Shown: positions 53,944-63,428, numbered from the stretch's first letter. The stretch: DNA of 64,000 bases from Viridibacillus arvi (GCF_001274945.1 NZ_LILB01000001.1:62001-126000); one strand, 5' to 3'. Notes: generated by a model not told the origin, from the letters alone. Made by a program: numbers and translations.

Positions 53944-56550
53944 ATGTCAGAATATCATCAACAATCATCAACTGAAGTCATGGATATGTTGGATGTAACA
54001 AAAGAAGGGTTAAGTGATTATGACGTCCAAAAGAGACAAGAAGAATACGGCTATAATGAATTGGTGGCAGGAAAAAGAACAAGCACATTTGCCGTTTTCT
54101 TTGGACAGTTTAAAGATTTATTAGTCATTATTTTAATGATTGCCGCTGTCATTTCATATCTACTAGGTGAAGTAGGAAGTACTATTGTGATTCTGATCGT
54201 TGTTATTTTAAACGCAATCCTTGGTACTGTACAGCATGTAAAAGCCGAAAAGTCTTTGGACAATCTGAAAGAATTGACCTCTCCAGTTGCAAAAGTGATG
54301 CGAGATAATCAGATTATTGAAATTGAATCAGAAGATATTGTGGTTGGGGATCTTCTCTATTTAGAGACCGGTGATTATGTAAGTGCTGACGGAAGATTAT
54401 TAGAAAGCTATAATCTTCATATAAATGAAAGTTCGCTGACAGGTGAATCGTTGGCTGTAGCAAAAAGTACAGCACCTATTGAAGATGATCAAGTTACTAT
54501 TGGTGATAAAAAAAATATGGTTTTCACTGGAAGCTTTGTCACTAATGGACGTGGAATTGTAATTGTTACAGCTATTGGAATGGAAACTGAGATCGGGAAA
54601 ATTGCCAATTTACTAGATACTGCAAAGGAAAAGAAAACACCTCTACAAGTAAGCCTAGATCATTTTGGTGAAAAATTAGCATTAGGTATCACGATGATCT
54701 GTGTAGCCATTTTCACTATTGATCTTATTAGAGGTCGGGAAATAGTGGAATCGTTTATGTTTGCTGTTTCGCTTGCAGTTGCTGCAATACCAGAAGCATT
54801 AAGTTCAATTGTTACTATTGTGTTGGCTTTTGGGACACAAAAAATGGCAAAGGAAAATGCCATTATACGCAAGCTATATGCAGTTGAAAGTCTAGGGAGT
54901 GTTTCGGTTATTTGTTCTGATAAAACGGGAACCCTCACTCAAAATAAAATGATAGTTCAACAAGTATATGTTGATCAAAAAGTCATTTCACATAATCAAC
55001 TCCAGACAGAGAATGCAATCGAGAAGGATCTTATCTTAAAGGCGATCTTATGTAACAACTCCTTGGAGAGAGATCAAAAAGAAATTGGAGACCCTACTGA
55101 AATTGCACTTGTAAAATTAGGGAAGCAGTACAATCTCGACGAATTAATCGTAAGAGATCAATTTCCAAGAATTGCGGAAATTCCTTTCGATTCAGACAGA
55201 AAGCTTATGAGTACAGTGAATCATATTAATCAACAAAATGTCTTGATTACCAAGGGCGCATTAGATGTTCTTCTAGCTAAAATTGTGAAGATCAAAACAT
55301 CTCAAGGCATCATGGATATTACACCAGAACATCGTAAAAAAATAGAAGATGTGAATCGTGTCTTTTCTATGAATGGTTTACGGGTACTTGCGATTGCTTA
55401 CAAAGAAACAAGAAAAAACCAAAAAATTGATGTATCAGTCGAAAGTGATTTAACCTTTTTAGGATTAGTGGCGATGATGGATCCTCCTAGAGAAGAGTCA
55501 AAAGAGGCGGTAGAAAGTTGTATAAAGGCTGGTATTAAACCAGTTATGATTACAGGGGATCATAAAATAACAGCAACTGCTATTGCCAAACAAATTGGTA
55601 TTTTAGAAGATCCTTCAGAAGCGATTGAAGGATATGAAATTGAAGAGTTAACTGATCAACAACTACAAGAAATAGTTCCGGATATTTCTGTCTACGCACG
55701 AGTAACACCTGAGCATAAGATTCGTATTGTTAAAGCTTGGCAGGAGAAAGGGAATGTCGTTGCAATGACGGGGGATGGGGTCAATGATGGCCCTGCCTTA
55801 AAACAAGCAGACATCGGTGTAGCGATGGGGATAACCGGTACCGAGGTAGCGAAAGATGCATCTTCTATGATTTTAACGGATGATAATTTTTCAACGATTG
55901 TCAAGGCTATTTCGAATGGTAGAAGCATGTATACCAATATAAAAAACGCCATTCTATTCTTATTGTCAGGTAATGCAGGTGCTATATTTGTTGTTTTATA
56001 TGCAACAGTATTAGGGTTACCAGTTCCATTTGCTCCAGTGCATCTATTATTTATCAACTTACTAACCGATAGTTTACCAGCTATTGCAATAGGTTTAGAG
56101 CCACATAATAAGAAAACAATGAAGTACAAGCCTAGAAATATTAACACTCCATTATTAAATAAAAAATTTACTACTCAAGTGGTGCTCGAAGGATTATTAA
56201 TTGGTATTTCAACCATCATTGCTTTTGAAATGGGATTGTCCACCGGAGATACTCTAACCGCAAGCACAATGGCATTTACAACATTATGTTTGTCTAGGTT
56301 AGTACACGGTTTCAACTCGAGATCAAAAGAATCGATCTTTACAATTGGTATATTCTCGAATAAATATACTTGGCTAGCATTTTTAATCGGATTTTTAAGC
56401 TTACATTTAGTATTATTCATGCCATCACTTTCAGGTGTATTTGAAGTTGCAAAATTAAATGGAGTACAATTAGGTATTATTTATAGCTTGTCCATTATGC
56501 CGTTCCTAGTAAATCAGTGGTATAAACTTCTGTTTGTGAGAAATAAATAA
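53944..56550 (+). CDS. Cation-translocating P-type ATPase (Ca2+/PMR1-like)
   Basis: This 868-aa P2-type ATPase has an N-terminal cation_ATPase_N domain. The actuator motif SSLTGES and the TM4 motif AAIPEALSSIV (ion-binding PEGL-like) are present. The phosphorylation loop DKTGTLTQNK has Asp326 as the phosphorylated residue. Nucleotide-domain KGALDVLL, MITGDHK and the hinge MTGDGVNDGPALKQAD follow. About ten membrane helices are predicted, the last six at the C-terminus. B. subtilis YloB is the closest well-known type; such pumps export Ca2+ (some move Mn2+). GGAAGGAG precedes the ATG. It is monocistronic with a perfect terminator. Confidence 0.94.
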   Translation: MSEYHQQSSTEVMDMLDVTKEGLSDYDVQKRQEEYGYNELVAGKRTSTFAVFFGQFKDLLVIILMIAAVISYLLGEVGSTIVILIVVILNAILGTVQHVKAEKSLDNLKELTSPVAKVMRDNQIIEIESEDIVVGDLLYLETGDYVSADGRLLESYNLHINESSLTGESLAVAKSTAPIEDDQVTIGDKKNMVFTGSFVTNGRGIVIVTAIGMETEIGKIANLLDTAKEKKTPLQVSLDHFGEKLALGITMICVAIFTIDLIRGREIVESFMFAVSLAVAAIPEALSSIVTIVLAFGTQKMAKENAIIRKLYAVESLGSVSVICSDKTGTLTQNKMIVQQVYVDQKVISHNQLQTENAIEKDLILKAILCNNSLERDQKEIGDPTEIALVKLGKQYNLDELIVRDQFPRIAEIPFDSDRKLMSTVNHINQQNVLITKGALDVLLAKIVKIKTSQGIMDITPEHRKKIEDVNRVFSMNGLRVLAIAYKETRKNQKIDVSVESDLTFLGLVAMMDPPREESKEAVESCIKAGIKPVMITGDHKITATAIAKQIGILEDPSEAIEGYEIEELTDQQLQEIVPDISVYARVTPEHKIRIVKAWQEKGNVVAMTGDGVNDGPALKQADIGVAMGITGTEVAKDASSMILTDDNFSTIVKAISNGRSMYTNIKNAILFLLSGNAGAIFVVLYATVLGLPVPFAPVHLLFINLLTDSLPAIAIGLEPHNKKTMKYKPRNINTPLLNKKFTTQVVLEGLLIGISTIIAFEMGLSTGDTLTASTMAFTTLCLSRLVHGFNSRSKESIFTIGIFSNKYTWLAFLIGFLSLHLVLFMPSLSGVFEVAKLNGVQLGIIYSLSIMPFLVNQWYKLLFVRNK

Positions 56551-56593
56551 TATCTCAAAGATCCAACAGACACTCTTAGCAGTATTCTGTTCA

Positions 56594-56642
56594 GACCGTA
56601 GACAAACTCGAAGAAATTTGAGTTTGTCTACGGTCTTTTTTC
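56594..56642 (+). terminator. Terminator of the P-type ATPase gene
   Basis: GACCGTAGACAAACTC and GAGTTTGTCTACGGTC form a perfect 16-bp stem around a 10-nt loop, followed by six T. Confidence 0.93.
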
Positions 56643-56678
56643 TTTTACAATAAATATAGATGAATAACCGTTGATTTC

Positions 56679-56806
56679 CGCTGTGTGCGGACGCTTTCCG
56701 CGGGCGGGGCCGAGCCGCTTCCTTCGCTACGCTCAGTCCAGGGTCTCGACTATCCCGCTTTTCCCGCTGGAGTCGCCGCACTCCGCTCCAATCAACTACG
56801 TATGTA
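56679..56806. repeat. GC-rich Bacillales dispersed repeat
   Basis: This block of about 125 bp, including GGACGCTTTCCGCGGGCGG and GGAGTCGCCGCACTCCGCTC, is far richer in G+C than its surroundings. Very similar GC-rich intergenic repeats are widespread in Bacillaceae genomes. It contains internal inverted repeats (GGAGTCG-CCG-CACTCC type). Open frames crossing it are artefacts. Confidence 0.8.
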
Positions 56807-56826
56807 TCATAAACAAATCTTTTGAG

Positions 56827-57063
56827 ATGATAGAAAATAATGACATAAAAAACCTGAAAGAGATCAAATTGAAATTGATTGCTTTGGATCCATGAGTACC
56901 ACAAGAAAATCTTAGGGAAAAATTGGGGAAGTGGTGACCAAAGTTAAAAGGTCTTAAAAAAGTGACCCTGCAGGACCGCAGTGATTTAAAAATTCGCAAA
57001 TTGAACTTGTCGAAGTTAAAAAACGGAATAAATGGTAACACTCGAAGAGTATTTTATCTATAA
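56827..57063 (+). pseudogene. Degenerate frame with two in-frame TGA codons
   Basis: From the ATG at 56827 the frame runs 78 codons to a TAA at 57061, interrupted by TGA at 56893 and 56935. The peptide pieces (NLKEIKLKLIALDP, PKLKGLKKVTLQDRSDLKIR) look weakly protein-like. It is most likely a decayed gene beside the GC-rich repeat. No family can be named. Confidence 0.25.
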
Positions 57064-57151
57064 AAGAGGATCTTAAATAACCAAAACATATATAAATAAC
57101 AAAAGACATTCAAGATGTGAGAATTCTGAGTTCCTTTTGTCGAAATACTGA

Positions 57152-57181
57152 ACAGACACTCATAGTAGTGTCTGTTTTTTG
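57152..57181 (+). terminator. Terminator before the purine permease gene
   Basis: ACAGACACT and AGTGTCTGT form a perfect 9-bp stem with a 6-nt loop and TTTTT. No intact gene lies upstream, which supports a decayed gene in 56827-57063. Confidence 0.85.
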
Positions 57182-57355
57182 TGCACAAATATTTGAATAT
57201 TGGTAGTTCTACATTTTTGGGTTGATAAGCAGAATAATTCCTATCAATTAAAGAATTTCTTCTATAAATATATTGCATAATAAATAATCATTGGAAATGC
57301 GCATTATTCAAATATAATCAAATAATTTAGAGAATAATGACTTTGAGAAAAAGGG

Positions 57356-57384
57356 TTGCATTTCGTCTTATAAGCGAATATTAT
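57356..57384 (+). promoter_or_regulatory. Sigma-A promoter of the purine permease gene
   Basis: TTGCAT, a 17-nt spacer and TATTAT place the start near 57391, leaving a leader of about 40 nt with AAGGAGG. That is too short for a purine riboswitch, and none of its conserved loop motifs is visible. Confidence 0.6.
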
Positions 57385-57430
57385 ATTTAATGTTGCAAAA
57401 AATGTTCGTGTTTAAGAAGGAGGTAAAAAA

Positions 57431-58732
57431 ATGTTTCGTTTAAAGGAACATGGTACAAATGTTAAGACTGAACTTATTGCAGGAATGACTACATTCCTCA
57501 CTATGATATATATCGTTGTTGTAAACCCAATAATATTATCGGATGCAGGTGTACCACTTGATCAAGTATTTATGGCAACTATTATTTCTGCTGTAATAGG
57601 TACATTATGGATGGCACTTTGTGCGAATTATCCAATCGCAATTGCTCCTGGTATGGGGTTGAATGCATATTTCACTTATGCAGTCGTAATATCCTCTGGT
57701 GGTAAGATAGACTATTTGACAGCTTTTGCTGCGGTTTTCGTGGCAGGGATAATTTTCATTCTTTTATCTTTAACTCCACTACGTGAAAAACTAATAACAA
57801 CGATCCCTCAAAATTTAAAACATGCAATTACTGCTGGGATTGGTTTATTTATCGCATTCCTTGGTTTACGTATGGCAAAAGTGGTTGTCGCAAGTGATAG
57901 TAACTTAGTGATGCTAGGTGATTTAACTTCTCCTGGTGTACTTTTAACATTGTTTGGTTTATTCATCACTGTTATTTTAATGGTACGTAATGTCAAAGGT
58001 GCATTATTTATCGGTATGATTGTTACTGGTATTGTAGCAGTGCTAACTAATCAATTACATATTGAAAAAGTAGTAGCGCTTCCTCATTTACCAGAAGGTA
58101 TTTTAATTTGGAATCCAATTGAAGCATTTAGCCAAGTCTTTTCATTTGGATTATATGGCGTTGTATTCTCATTCATTTTAGTTACACTTTTTGATACAAC
58201 AGGTACAATGGTTGGTGTCGCTAAGCAAGCAGGTTTGATGAAGGGCGATAAATTACCTCGTGCACGTCATGCATTATTAGCTGACTCAGTTGCCACAACT
58301 GTTGGTTCTATGTTTGGTACAAGCCCAACAACAGCATTTGTTGAGTCATCATCTGGTGTTGCAGCTGGTGGACGTACAGGTTTAACTAGCTTAACTGTCG
58401 CTATTCTATTCATCGTTGCTTCATTCTTTGGCCCATTAGTTAGTGCTGTTTCTGGTGTTACAGCCATTACTTCTCCAACTCTTATTATTGTTGGTACATT
58501 AATGATTGGATCAGTAAAAGATATTGAATGGGGTAAATTTGAAGAAGCGTTCCCAGCATTCTTAATCATATTAATTATGCCGCTAACTTCAAGCATTTCA
58601 ACAGGGATTGCTTTTGGTTTTATCACTTACCCAATTTTGAAAATTGCTAAAGGTGAAGCGAAAGAAGTTCATCCATTGCTTTACGTTTTCGCTATTCTAT
58701 TTGCATTCCAATTAATATTCTTACCTCACTAA
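57431..58732 (+). CDS. Hypoxanthine/guanine permease, AzgA/NCS2 type (PbuG/PbuO-like)
   Basis: This 433-aa purine-base:cation symporter has about 12-14 membrane helices. Family motifs are TELIAGMTTFLTMIYIVVVN, the APGMGLNAYFTY segment (substrate-site region), SFILVTLFDTTGTMVG, and the SMFGTSPTTAFVESSSGVAA stretch. AAGGAGGT lies before the ATG. It is monocistronic, with a sigma-A promoter and a terminator at 58738. With deoD in the same window it fits purine salvage. PbuG and PbuO cannot be told apart from the sequence alone. Confidence 0.93.
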   Translation: MFRLKEHGTNVKTELIAGMTTFLTMIYIVVVNPIILSDAGVPLDQVFMATIISAVIGTLWMALCANYPIAIAPGMGLNAYFTYAVVISSGGKIDYLTAFAAVFVAGIIFILLSLTPLREKLITTIPQNLKHAITAGIGLFIAFLGLRMAKVVVASDSNLVMLGDLTSPGVLLTLFGLFITVILMVRNVKGALFIGMIVTGIVAVLTNQLHIEKVVALPHLPEGILIWNPIEAFSQVFSFGLYGVVFSFILVTLFDTTGTMVGVAKQAGLMKGDKLPRARHALLADSVATTVGSMFGTSPTTAFVESSSGVAAGGRTGLTSLTVAILFIVASFFGPLVSAVSGVTAITSPTLIIVGTLMIGSVKDIEWGKFEEAFPAFLIILIMPLTSSISTGIAFGFITYPILKIAKGEAKEVHPLLYVFAILFAFQLIFLPH

Positions 58733-58737
58733 TACAG

Positions 58738-58778
58738 AAAATGCTCACTGCATGTTTAGATGCCGTGAGCATTTTTTC
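58738..58778 (+). terminator. Terminator of the purine permease gene
   Basis: AAATGCTCAC and GTGAGCATTT pair around a 16-nt loop and run into TTTTCTC. Confidence 0.88.
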
Positions 58779-58906
58779 TCGTTTTAAAATTATTGGTATT
58801 TTGTCTGATATTACAGAGAGGTATTATGATGTAGTAAAACGTTCTTTCAATGGCTTACGTCGTTTACTTCGGAAACTTAATGGAGGAGAGAATATCATAG
58901 TAGAAA

Positions 58907-58930
58907 TGTAGAATAAAGCATCATTCTACA
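58907..58930. promoter_or_regulatory. Inverted repeat upstream of the EVE-HNH gene
   Basis: TGTAGAAT and ATTCTACA are perfect 8-bp arms with an 8-nt spacer, about 57 bp before the start. A partial direct copy (AGTAGAAA) lies just to the left. It is a candidate operator of an unknown regulator. Confidence 0.45.
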
Positions 58931-58987
58931 GTATTAGACCTTAATAGTGGTATTATTGTATTAGAATAATGTAAGAGGTGCATTGGC

Positions 58988-59893
58988 GTGAATTTTTATA
59001 TAGTTATGCAAGGACAAACGTATGAAGAAGAGAAAAAACATAATATTATTTGGTCACACCAGCTAGACAAGAGTGGTCAAACACCGCATTCCTGGGGACG
59101 AATGAAAGAAGTTGAATCAGGGGACTGTATTTTTCACTATGTTAAAGGTGATATAGTAGCAGTAAGTATTACAAAAACAGATTTTAGTGAATCGTTAAAT
59201 CCATATAAAAGTGAGAATAGTGTCGATGGTTATACTGTTGAGACTGTTTATGAAGAATTAGAGAAGCCACTAAATATTAAAAGGCATTTTGAAGAGATTC
59301 AGCCGCTTCTTCCATTAAAGTATTCTGCTTTTCAGGAAAATGGTGATGGAAATCAGGGATATCTATTTCCTTGTAACGAGTTATTAGCTATTAAAATTCT
59401 AGAACTCATAAGTGATTTAAATATTTATGAGGAGGATCAGGAACAACTAGAGTTTGCAATCGGGCCTATTGTAAGTAAAGAGCGTAATAGTTTAATACCG
59501 ATTATTGCAGAAACAGAAGCGGAAGCGAAAGTGAAAATCCGTAAAGGAAAGCAAAAGCATAAAGAAGCTTTAGCTCCATTCTGGAATCATCAATGTGCAT
59601 TATGTGGGATTGATTTACCGGCCATGCTACGTGCGAGCTATTCAAAACCTTGGAAAGACAGCACGAATGAAGAGCGGTTAGATCCATACAATGGTTTGTT
59701 ACTATGCTGTAATCATGATGCTTTATACGATAAAGGTTATATTGCATTTGATGGTACAGGTAAAATTCATATATCAGACAGACTGTATGAAAGCGATTAT
59801 GAGAAATATGGTGTTAACCCTAAAATGCGTGTAAATCGAAGTGAACCAAATAAAAAGTATTTTAAGTGGCATAAGAAGAATGTGTTTAAGTAA
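58988..59893 (+). CDS. EVE/PUA-like domain-HNH endonuclease
   Basis: This 301-aa protein has an N-terminal about 110 residues (MNFYIVMQGQTYEEEKKHNI, HSWGRMKEVESGDCIFHYVK, DIVAVSI) in the pattern of an EVE/ASCH/PUA-like base-reading domain, then a helical linker with basic stretch KVKIRKGKQKHKEALAPFW. An HNH_2-type nuclease domain (about 195-270) has CALCG, RASYSKPW, DPYNGLLLCCNHDALYDKGY. EVE-HNH fusions are known type IV-like restriction enzymes that cut modified DNA. AGAGGTG precedes the GTG start. It converges on the helicase operon, and the two share a bidirectional terminator. Confidence 0.82.
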   Translation: MNFYIVMQGQTYEEEKKHNIIWSHQLDKSGQTPHSWGRMKEVESGDCIFHYVKGDIVAVSITKTDFSESLNPYKSENSVDGYTVETVYEELEKPLNIKRHFEEIQPLLPLKYSAFQENGDGNQGYLFPCNELLAIKILELISDLNIYEEDQEQLEFAIGPIVSKERNSLIPIIAETEAEAKVKIRKGKQKHKEALAPFWNHQCALCGIDLPAMLRASYSKPWKDSTNEERLDPYNGLLLCCNHDALYDKGYIAFDGTGKIHISDRLYESDYEKYGVNPKMRVNRSEPNKKYFKWHKKNVFK

Positions 59894-59925
59894 ATAGGAT
59901 GGTTTACTGATTTTAAATTAGTGTA

Positions 59926-59958
59926 AAAAAACTCGAAGCAATTTCGCTTCGAGTTTTT
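59926..59958. terminator. Shared bidirectional terminator
   Basis: AAAAAACTCGAAGC and GCTTCGAGTTTTT pair around AATTTC. On the plus strand it ends the EVE-HNH gene; on the minus strand it begins at the stop codon of the helicase gene. Confidence 0.92.
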
Positions 59959-62851
59959 ATTCTTCTACTAAATAATGATACATATTGTATTCTACTGGAT
60001 GCTCTAAAATCATGTTCATTGTTACAACATTGTAAGCTTTACCTTTATCAATTAAATGATCGTTTATGGCACTAGATTCATCGACTTTTACGTTTCCTAA
60101 GTAATAAAAGTCTTTGCCTTCACCATTATGCTTTTTAACGAATAAATGTACTGTAGTATTTTCTGAATCAGATTTAACAATTGGGGCAATATCTTTTGCA
60201 GTAATTTTTCGATTTTTAGTTGAACACCATTTAAACACTTCATTTGAAAGAAATTCATCCATATAATGTACGGTTGCATCATCTTCTACTTTATGATAAT
60301 TCACAAATATTGGGCATGTATTTGATTTTACATGTCCACCATTCAGGGTGCCTTCCGCATTACTTTCCCAATTCAAAAGGCGGCAAACATCTTTTCTTGA
60401 ATATTTTTTATATATAGTAAATGGTTGAGTAGAATCATAGTGTTTGTTTTTTTCTAAGGCGCATCCAATTATATCTTCGATGAATTTCTTGTAATTTTCA
60501 TTTTTTAAACTTTGAGCTATTTCGTCACTAAACTTATAGTAATCGTTATCCAGTACTATTAGTGGTTTATTTCCATATTTTTCACGAGCAACAGTGACAA
60601 AGAAGTTTAAAGATAATATGTTTTCAACTGATTGTATTGTTTCTTCTTCAAGATATGTACCAAAATTTTTTACTAGCTTAATAAACTCACACTTAGTAAT
60701 CGAACCGTTTTTTAGCAAGATGTCAATTAACAATATTTCATGAATTCTTTTTCCGTTTAAAAGTTCAAGTGAAAACATGGATAAAGTTTTTAATTCGTAA
60801 GTCGTTAATGAAGGAAGTTCTTCCTTCATTTTTATTAAAAATGAATAATAGTTATCAGAGTAGTTTACTATTACTTCTGGATCAAGAGATTCTTGATGCA
60901 TGAAATCTAGCAAAGAAGGAATTTTTCCTAAACGATTTTTAAGTTCGCTGTATGTCTCTTTTAATATTTTTAAAGTAGACAAATTTGTATTATTAATAGC
61001 TTCAAAAATACGTTTCTTAGCAATTTCCTCAAAGCTTATTGTTGAAACACCTTGTATATAATCAGTATTTACAGTTCTTCGGCGCACGTTATCTTTATTC
61101 ATTGAACGATCACCTGAAAGAGCAATTGGGATTAGATAGTTGTTTTTATAGTTACCGATAAAATCGATAATCGTAACATAATCTTTTGAATCATGTTTAC
61201 GCAAGCCTCGTCCTAATTGCTGGATAAAAATAATACTAGATTGTGTTTGGCGTAGCATCACGATTTGATTTAGGAAGGGGATATCTATCCCTTCGTTGAA
61301 TATATCGACAGTTAGTATATATTCAAGCTCACCAGAGGTCAGTTTTTTTATGGCTTCTTCACGTTCGTTTTGTGAATGATCCCCTGTTAAAGCACATGTT
61401 TTCAATCCTTGCTCATTTAATGTATCTGATAATTGGCGAGCTTCTTCCTTAGAACTACAAAACATTAGTCCACGAACTTTATCTCCAGAAAAACCATAAT
61501 AGTTAATCTTTTTAATAATATGTTGTACGCGCTCATGTGATACAAGCTTCTGTAGTTCAGTAACTTCATCAATAATAACACCGTCCTTTTCATACTCTGT
61601 AACACCAAAGTAATGGAAGGGGCAAAGCATATCTTCTTCAAGTGCTGCCTGTAAGCGAATTTCATACGCAATGTTATAATCAAAAAGTTCATATATATTA
61701 AAGTTATCTGTTCTCTCAGGTGTAGCGGTCATCCCTAGTAAAAATTCAGGTTCAAAATAATTAAAAATTGTTTGATAAGATTGCGCGCCAGCACGATGTA
61801 CTTCATCTATTAATATATAATCAAACTCGTTGCTTACAAATTGTTGAAGATAGCGTTCAGACGAGATGGTTTGAATCGTTGCAAATAGATAACGAGCTTT
61901 CACTTCTTTGAAGTTACCCGATAAAATACCATAATCTACTTCGTTTCCACCTAATATTGTACGATAATCTGACATTGCTTTTTTTAAGATTTGCTCGCGA
62001 TGTACAATGAAAAGCATTTTTTTAGGCTGGAAATTGCGAACATCGAATGCGGATAGAAATGTTTTACCTGTCCCTGTAGCAGAAATGATAAGTCCTTTTT
62101 TTGCACCGGTTGCACGTAATGCTTTAATTTGCTGAAGTGCTTCATTTTGCATTTTGTTAGGTTTAATAGTAAGACTCTCTGCTAATGTGTTTGTAAGATA
62201 TTCTGTTCTCATTTCTATAATATTAGAAGAATTAGTTTTAATGAAAGGGGCAGCAATATAATTTTGTGCATAAGCTGCAATCCACTCATCAGTTAATAGA
62301 GTTCCTTCATGCCAGGCATCTTCAAACTGATTTTTAAAATGGTGAATAACTTCACCTTCCTCTAGTGAAGTTAAAAACACATTCCATTCGAAATTTGTTT
62401 TTAAAGCGCTATCTGTTAAGTTTGAGCTACCAACTATAAGTGAATAATAATCTTCATGCTCGAAAATATATCCTTTTGAGTGGAATCCTTTGACGCTAGT
62501 TAAACGTACTTCAACATTTTTAAGTTTCAAAAGCTCTTTAAACATTTTAGGTTGATTAAAGCTTAGGAATGTGGAAGTTAAAATTCGGCCCTTAATCCCT
62601 TTTTTTTCTAAATCGTAGAGCATCGTTTTTAAAGTTGCTAAACCACCTTCAGTGATAAAAGCAATTGAAAAAGTAAAAGTCTTACATGTTTTTAGTTCCT
62701 GTAATAAAGTAGATAGCACATTTTCATGCGCTTTATTTGTGAGTAGTTTTGGTTTGAATTGTGCTGATACATGCTTGTTTTGATCTATAAAGCCCTTATG
62801 TAATGAACTTTCAATTTTACTTATTAAATGTTCCATTAAATTCACGCCCAT
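59957..62851 (-). CDS. PLD-like / SF2 helicase / DUF3427 protein
   Basis: This large protein (964 aa) is a predicted nucleic-acid-processing enzyme. A PLD/HKD-type domain (about residues 40-185) has FHSKGYIFE and GSSNLTDSAL, the half-site of phospholipase D-like nucleases. The SF2 helicase core (about 215-560) has motif I ISATGTGKTFLSAF, motif II LIDEVHRAG, motif III GMTATPERTD and motif VI QQLGRGLRK. The C-terminal about 390 residues match the DUF3427 region that usually closes such proteins. It begins 6 bp after the NUDIX gene and is co-transcribed with it. Proteins of this build are often found in defence or DNA-repair contexts; the target is unknown. Confidence 0.88.
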   Translation of the reverse strand: MGVNLMEHLISKIESSLHKGFIDQNKHVSAQFKPKLLTNKAHENVLSTLLQELKTCKTFTFSIAFITEGGLATLKTMLYDLEKKGIKGRILTSTFLSFNQPKMFKELLKLKNVEVRLTSVKGFHSKGYIFEHEDYYSLIVGSSNLTDSALKTNFEWNVFLTSLEEGEVIHHFKNQFEDAWHEGTLLTDEWIAAYAQNYIAAPFIKTNSSNIIEMRTEYLTNTLAESLTIKPNKMQNEALQQIKALRATGAKKGLIISATGTGKTFLSAFDVRNFQPKKMLFIVHREQILKKAMSDYRTILGGNEVDYGILSGNFKEVKARYLFATIQTISSERYLQQFVSNEFDYILIDEVHRAGAQSYQTIFNYFEPEFLLGMTATPERTDNFNIYELFDYNIAYEIRLQAALEEDMLCPFHYFGVTEYEKDGVIIDEVTELQKLVSHERVQHIIKKINYYGFSGDKVRGLMFCSSKEEARQLSDTLNEQGLKTCALTGDHSQNEREEAIKKLTSGELEYILTVDIFNEGIDIPFLNQIVMLRQTQSSIIFIQQLGRGLRKHDSKDYVTIIDFIGNYKNNYLIPIALSGDRSMNKDNVRRRTVNTDYIQGVSTISFEEIAKKRIFEAINNTNLSTLKILKETYSELKNRLGKIPSLLDFMHQESLDPEVIVNYSDNYYSFLIKMKEELPSLTTYELKTLSMFSLELLNGKRIHEILLIDILLKNGSITKCEFIKLVKNFGTYLEEETIQSVENILSLNFFVTVAREKYGNKPLIVLDNDYYKFSDEIAQSLKNENYKKFIEDIIGCALEKNKHYDSTQPFTIYKKYSRKDVCRLLNWESNAEGTLNGGHVKSNTCPIFVNYHKVEDDATVHYMDEFLSNEVFKWCSTKNRKITAKDIAPIVKSDSENTTVHLFVKKHNGEGKDFYYLGNVKVDESSAINDHLIDKGKAYNVVTMNMILEHPVEYNMYHYLVEE

Positions 62852-62857
62852 AGTCTA

Positions 62858-63253
62858 TTATTTTTGATTAGCTAGTTTTTCTACCGCAGGAATATCTGCA
62901 GGAGCGAAATCGAGTTGTGATAGATTTTGACGTTGCACCCATTTTGCATCAGCATGCTCACTAATTGTAGGAACACCATGGATGATTTTCGCCATATATG
63001 TTTCTAGACGGACTATGACTTTTTCATATTCGTATGTTGTATCTTCTACTTTTTGACCAACTTCAATTTTACAGCTAAACTCCTCATTAATTTCACGTTC
63101 TAAAGCCTGTTGTGGTGTTTCACCTGCTTCAATTTTACCACCAGGAAATTCCCAGTAATTCGCAAGCGACATTTCTGGACTTCTCAACGCACAAAATACT
63201 TCATTTTCTTCATTTTCAATTATTGCACCAACTACGTGTACTGTTTTTTTCAT
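62858..63253 (-). CDS. NUDIX hydrolase, MutT/8-oxo-dGTP type
   Basis: This 131-aa protein has a complete NUDIX box: GGKIEAGETPQQALEREINE followed by EF, giving the G-x5-E-x7-REUxEE pattern with the metal-binding glutamates. The start MKKTVHVVGAIIE and the segments FCALRSPEM, NYWEFPGGK fit MutT-type (deoxy)nucleoside triphosphate pyrophosphohydrolases. It lies directly before the PLD-helicase gene, with a 6-bp gap, and is divergent from maf. It may clean damaged nucleotides or act as a specific partner of the helicase. Confidence 0.9.
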   Translation of the reverse strand: MKKTVHVVGAIIENEENEVFCALRSPEMSLANYWEFPGGKIEAGETPQQALEREINEEFSCKIEVGQKVEDTTYEYEKVIVRLETYMAKIIHGVPTISEHADAKWVQRQNLSQLDFAPADIPAVEKLANQK

Positions 63254-63428
63254 ATCTATTAATCCTACTCCTTGTATAAAAACTTATATCCTATTTTACA
63301 GTATATAGTGTGGAACGTCATTAGATGGGGAATTTAATCGACAAATTGCTTTTTGACAATGGCCTTTTTGTCGCATCACTTTGCAAATACCGTCATCTTT
63401 TGTATGATACAAATGAGGAGTGAAGATT

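Noticed and set aside
56827-57063. Selenoprotein or TGA-recoded gene
   Set aside because: Two in-frame TGA codons occur, but TGA is used as a stop throughout the window, no SECIS-like hairpin is seen, and the frame lies beside a repeat; gene decay is simpler.
57290-57430. Purine riboswitch before the purine permease
   Set aside because: Expected for some pbuG-type genes, but the conserved loop motifs are absent and the promoter leaves only about 40 nt of leader.
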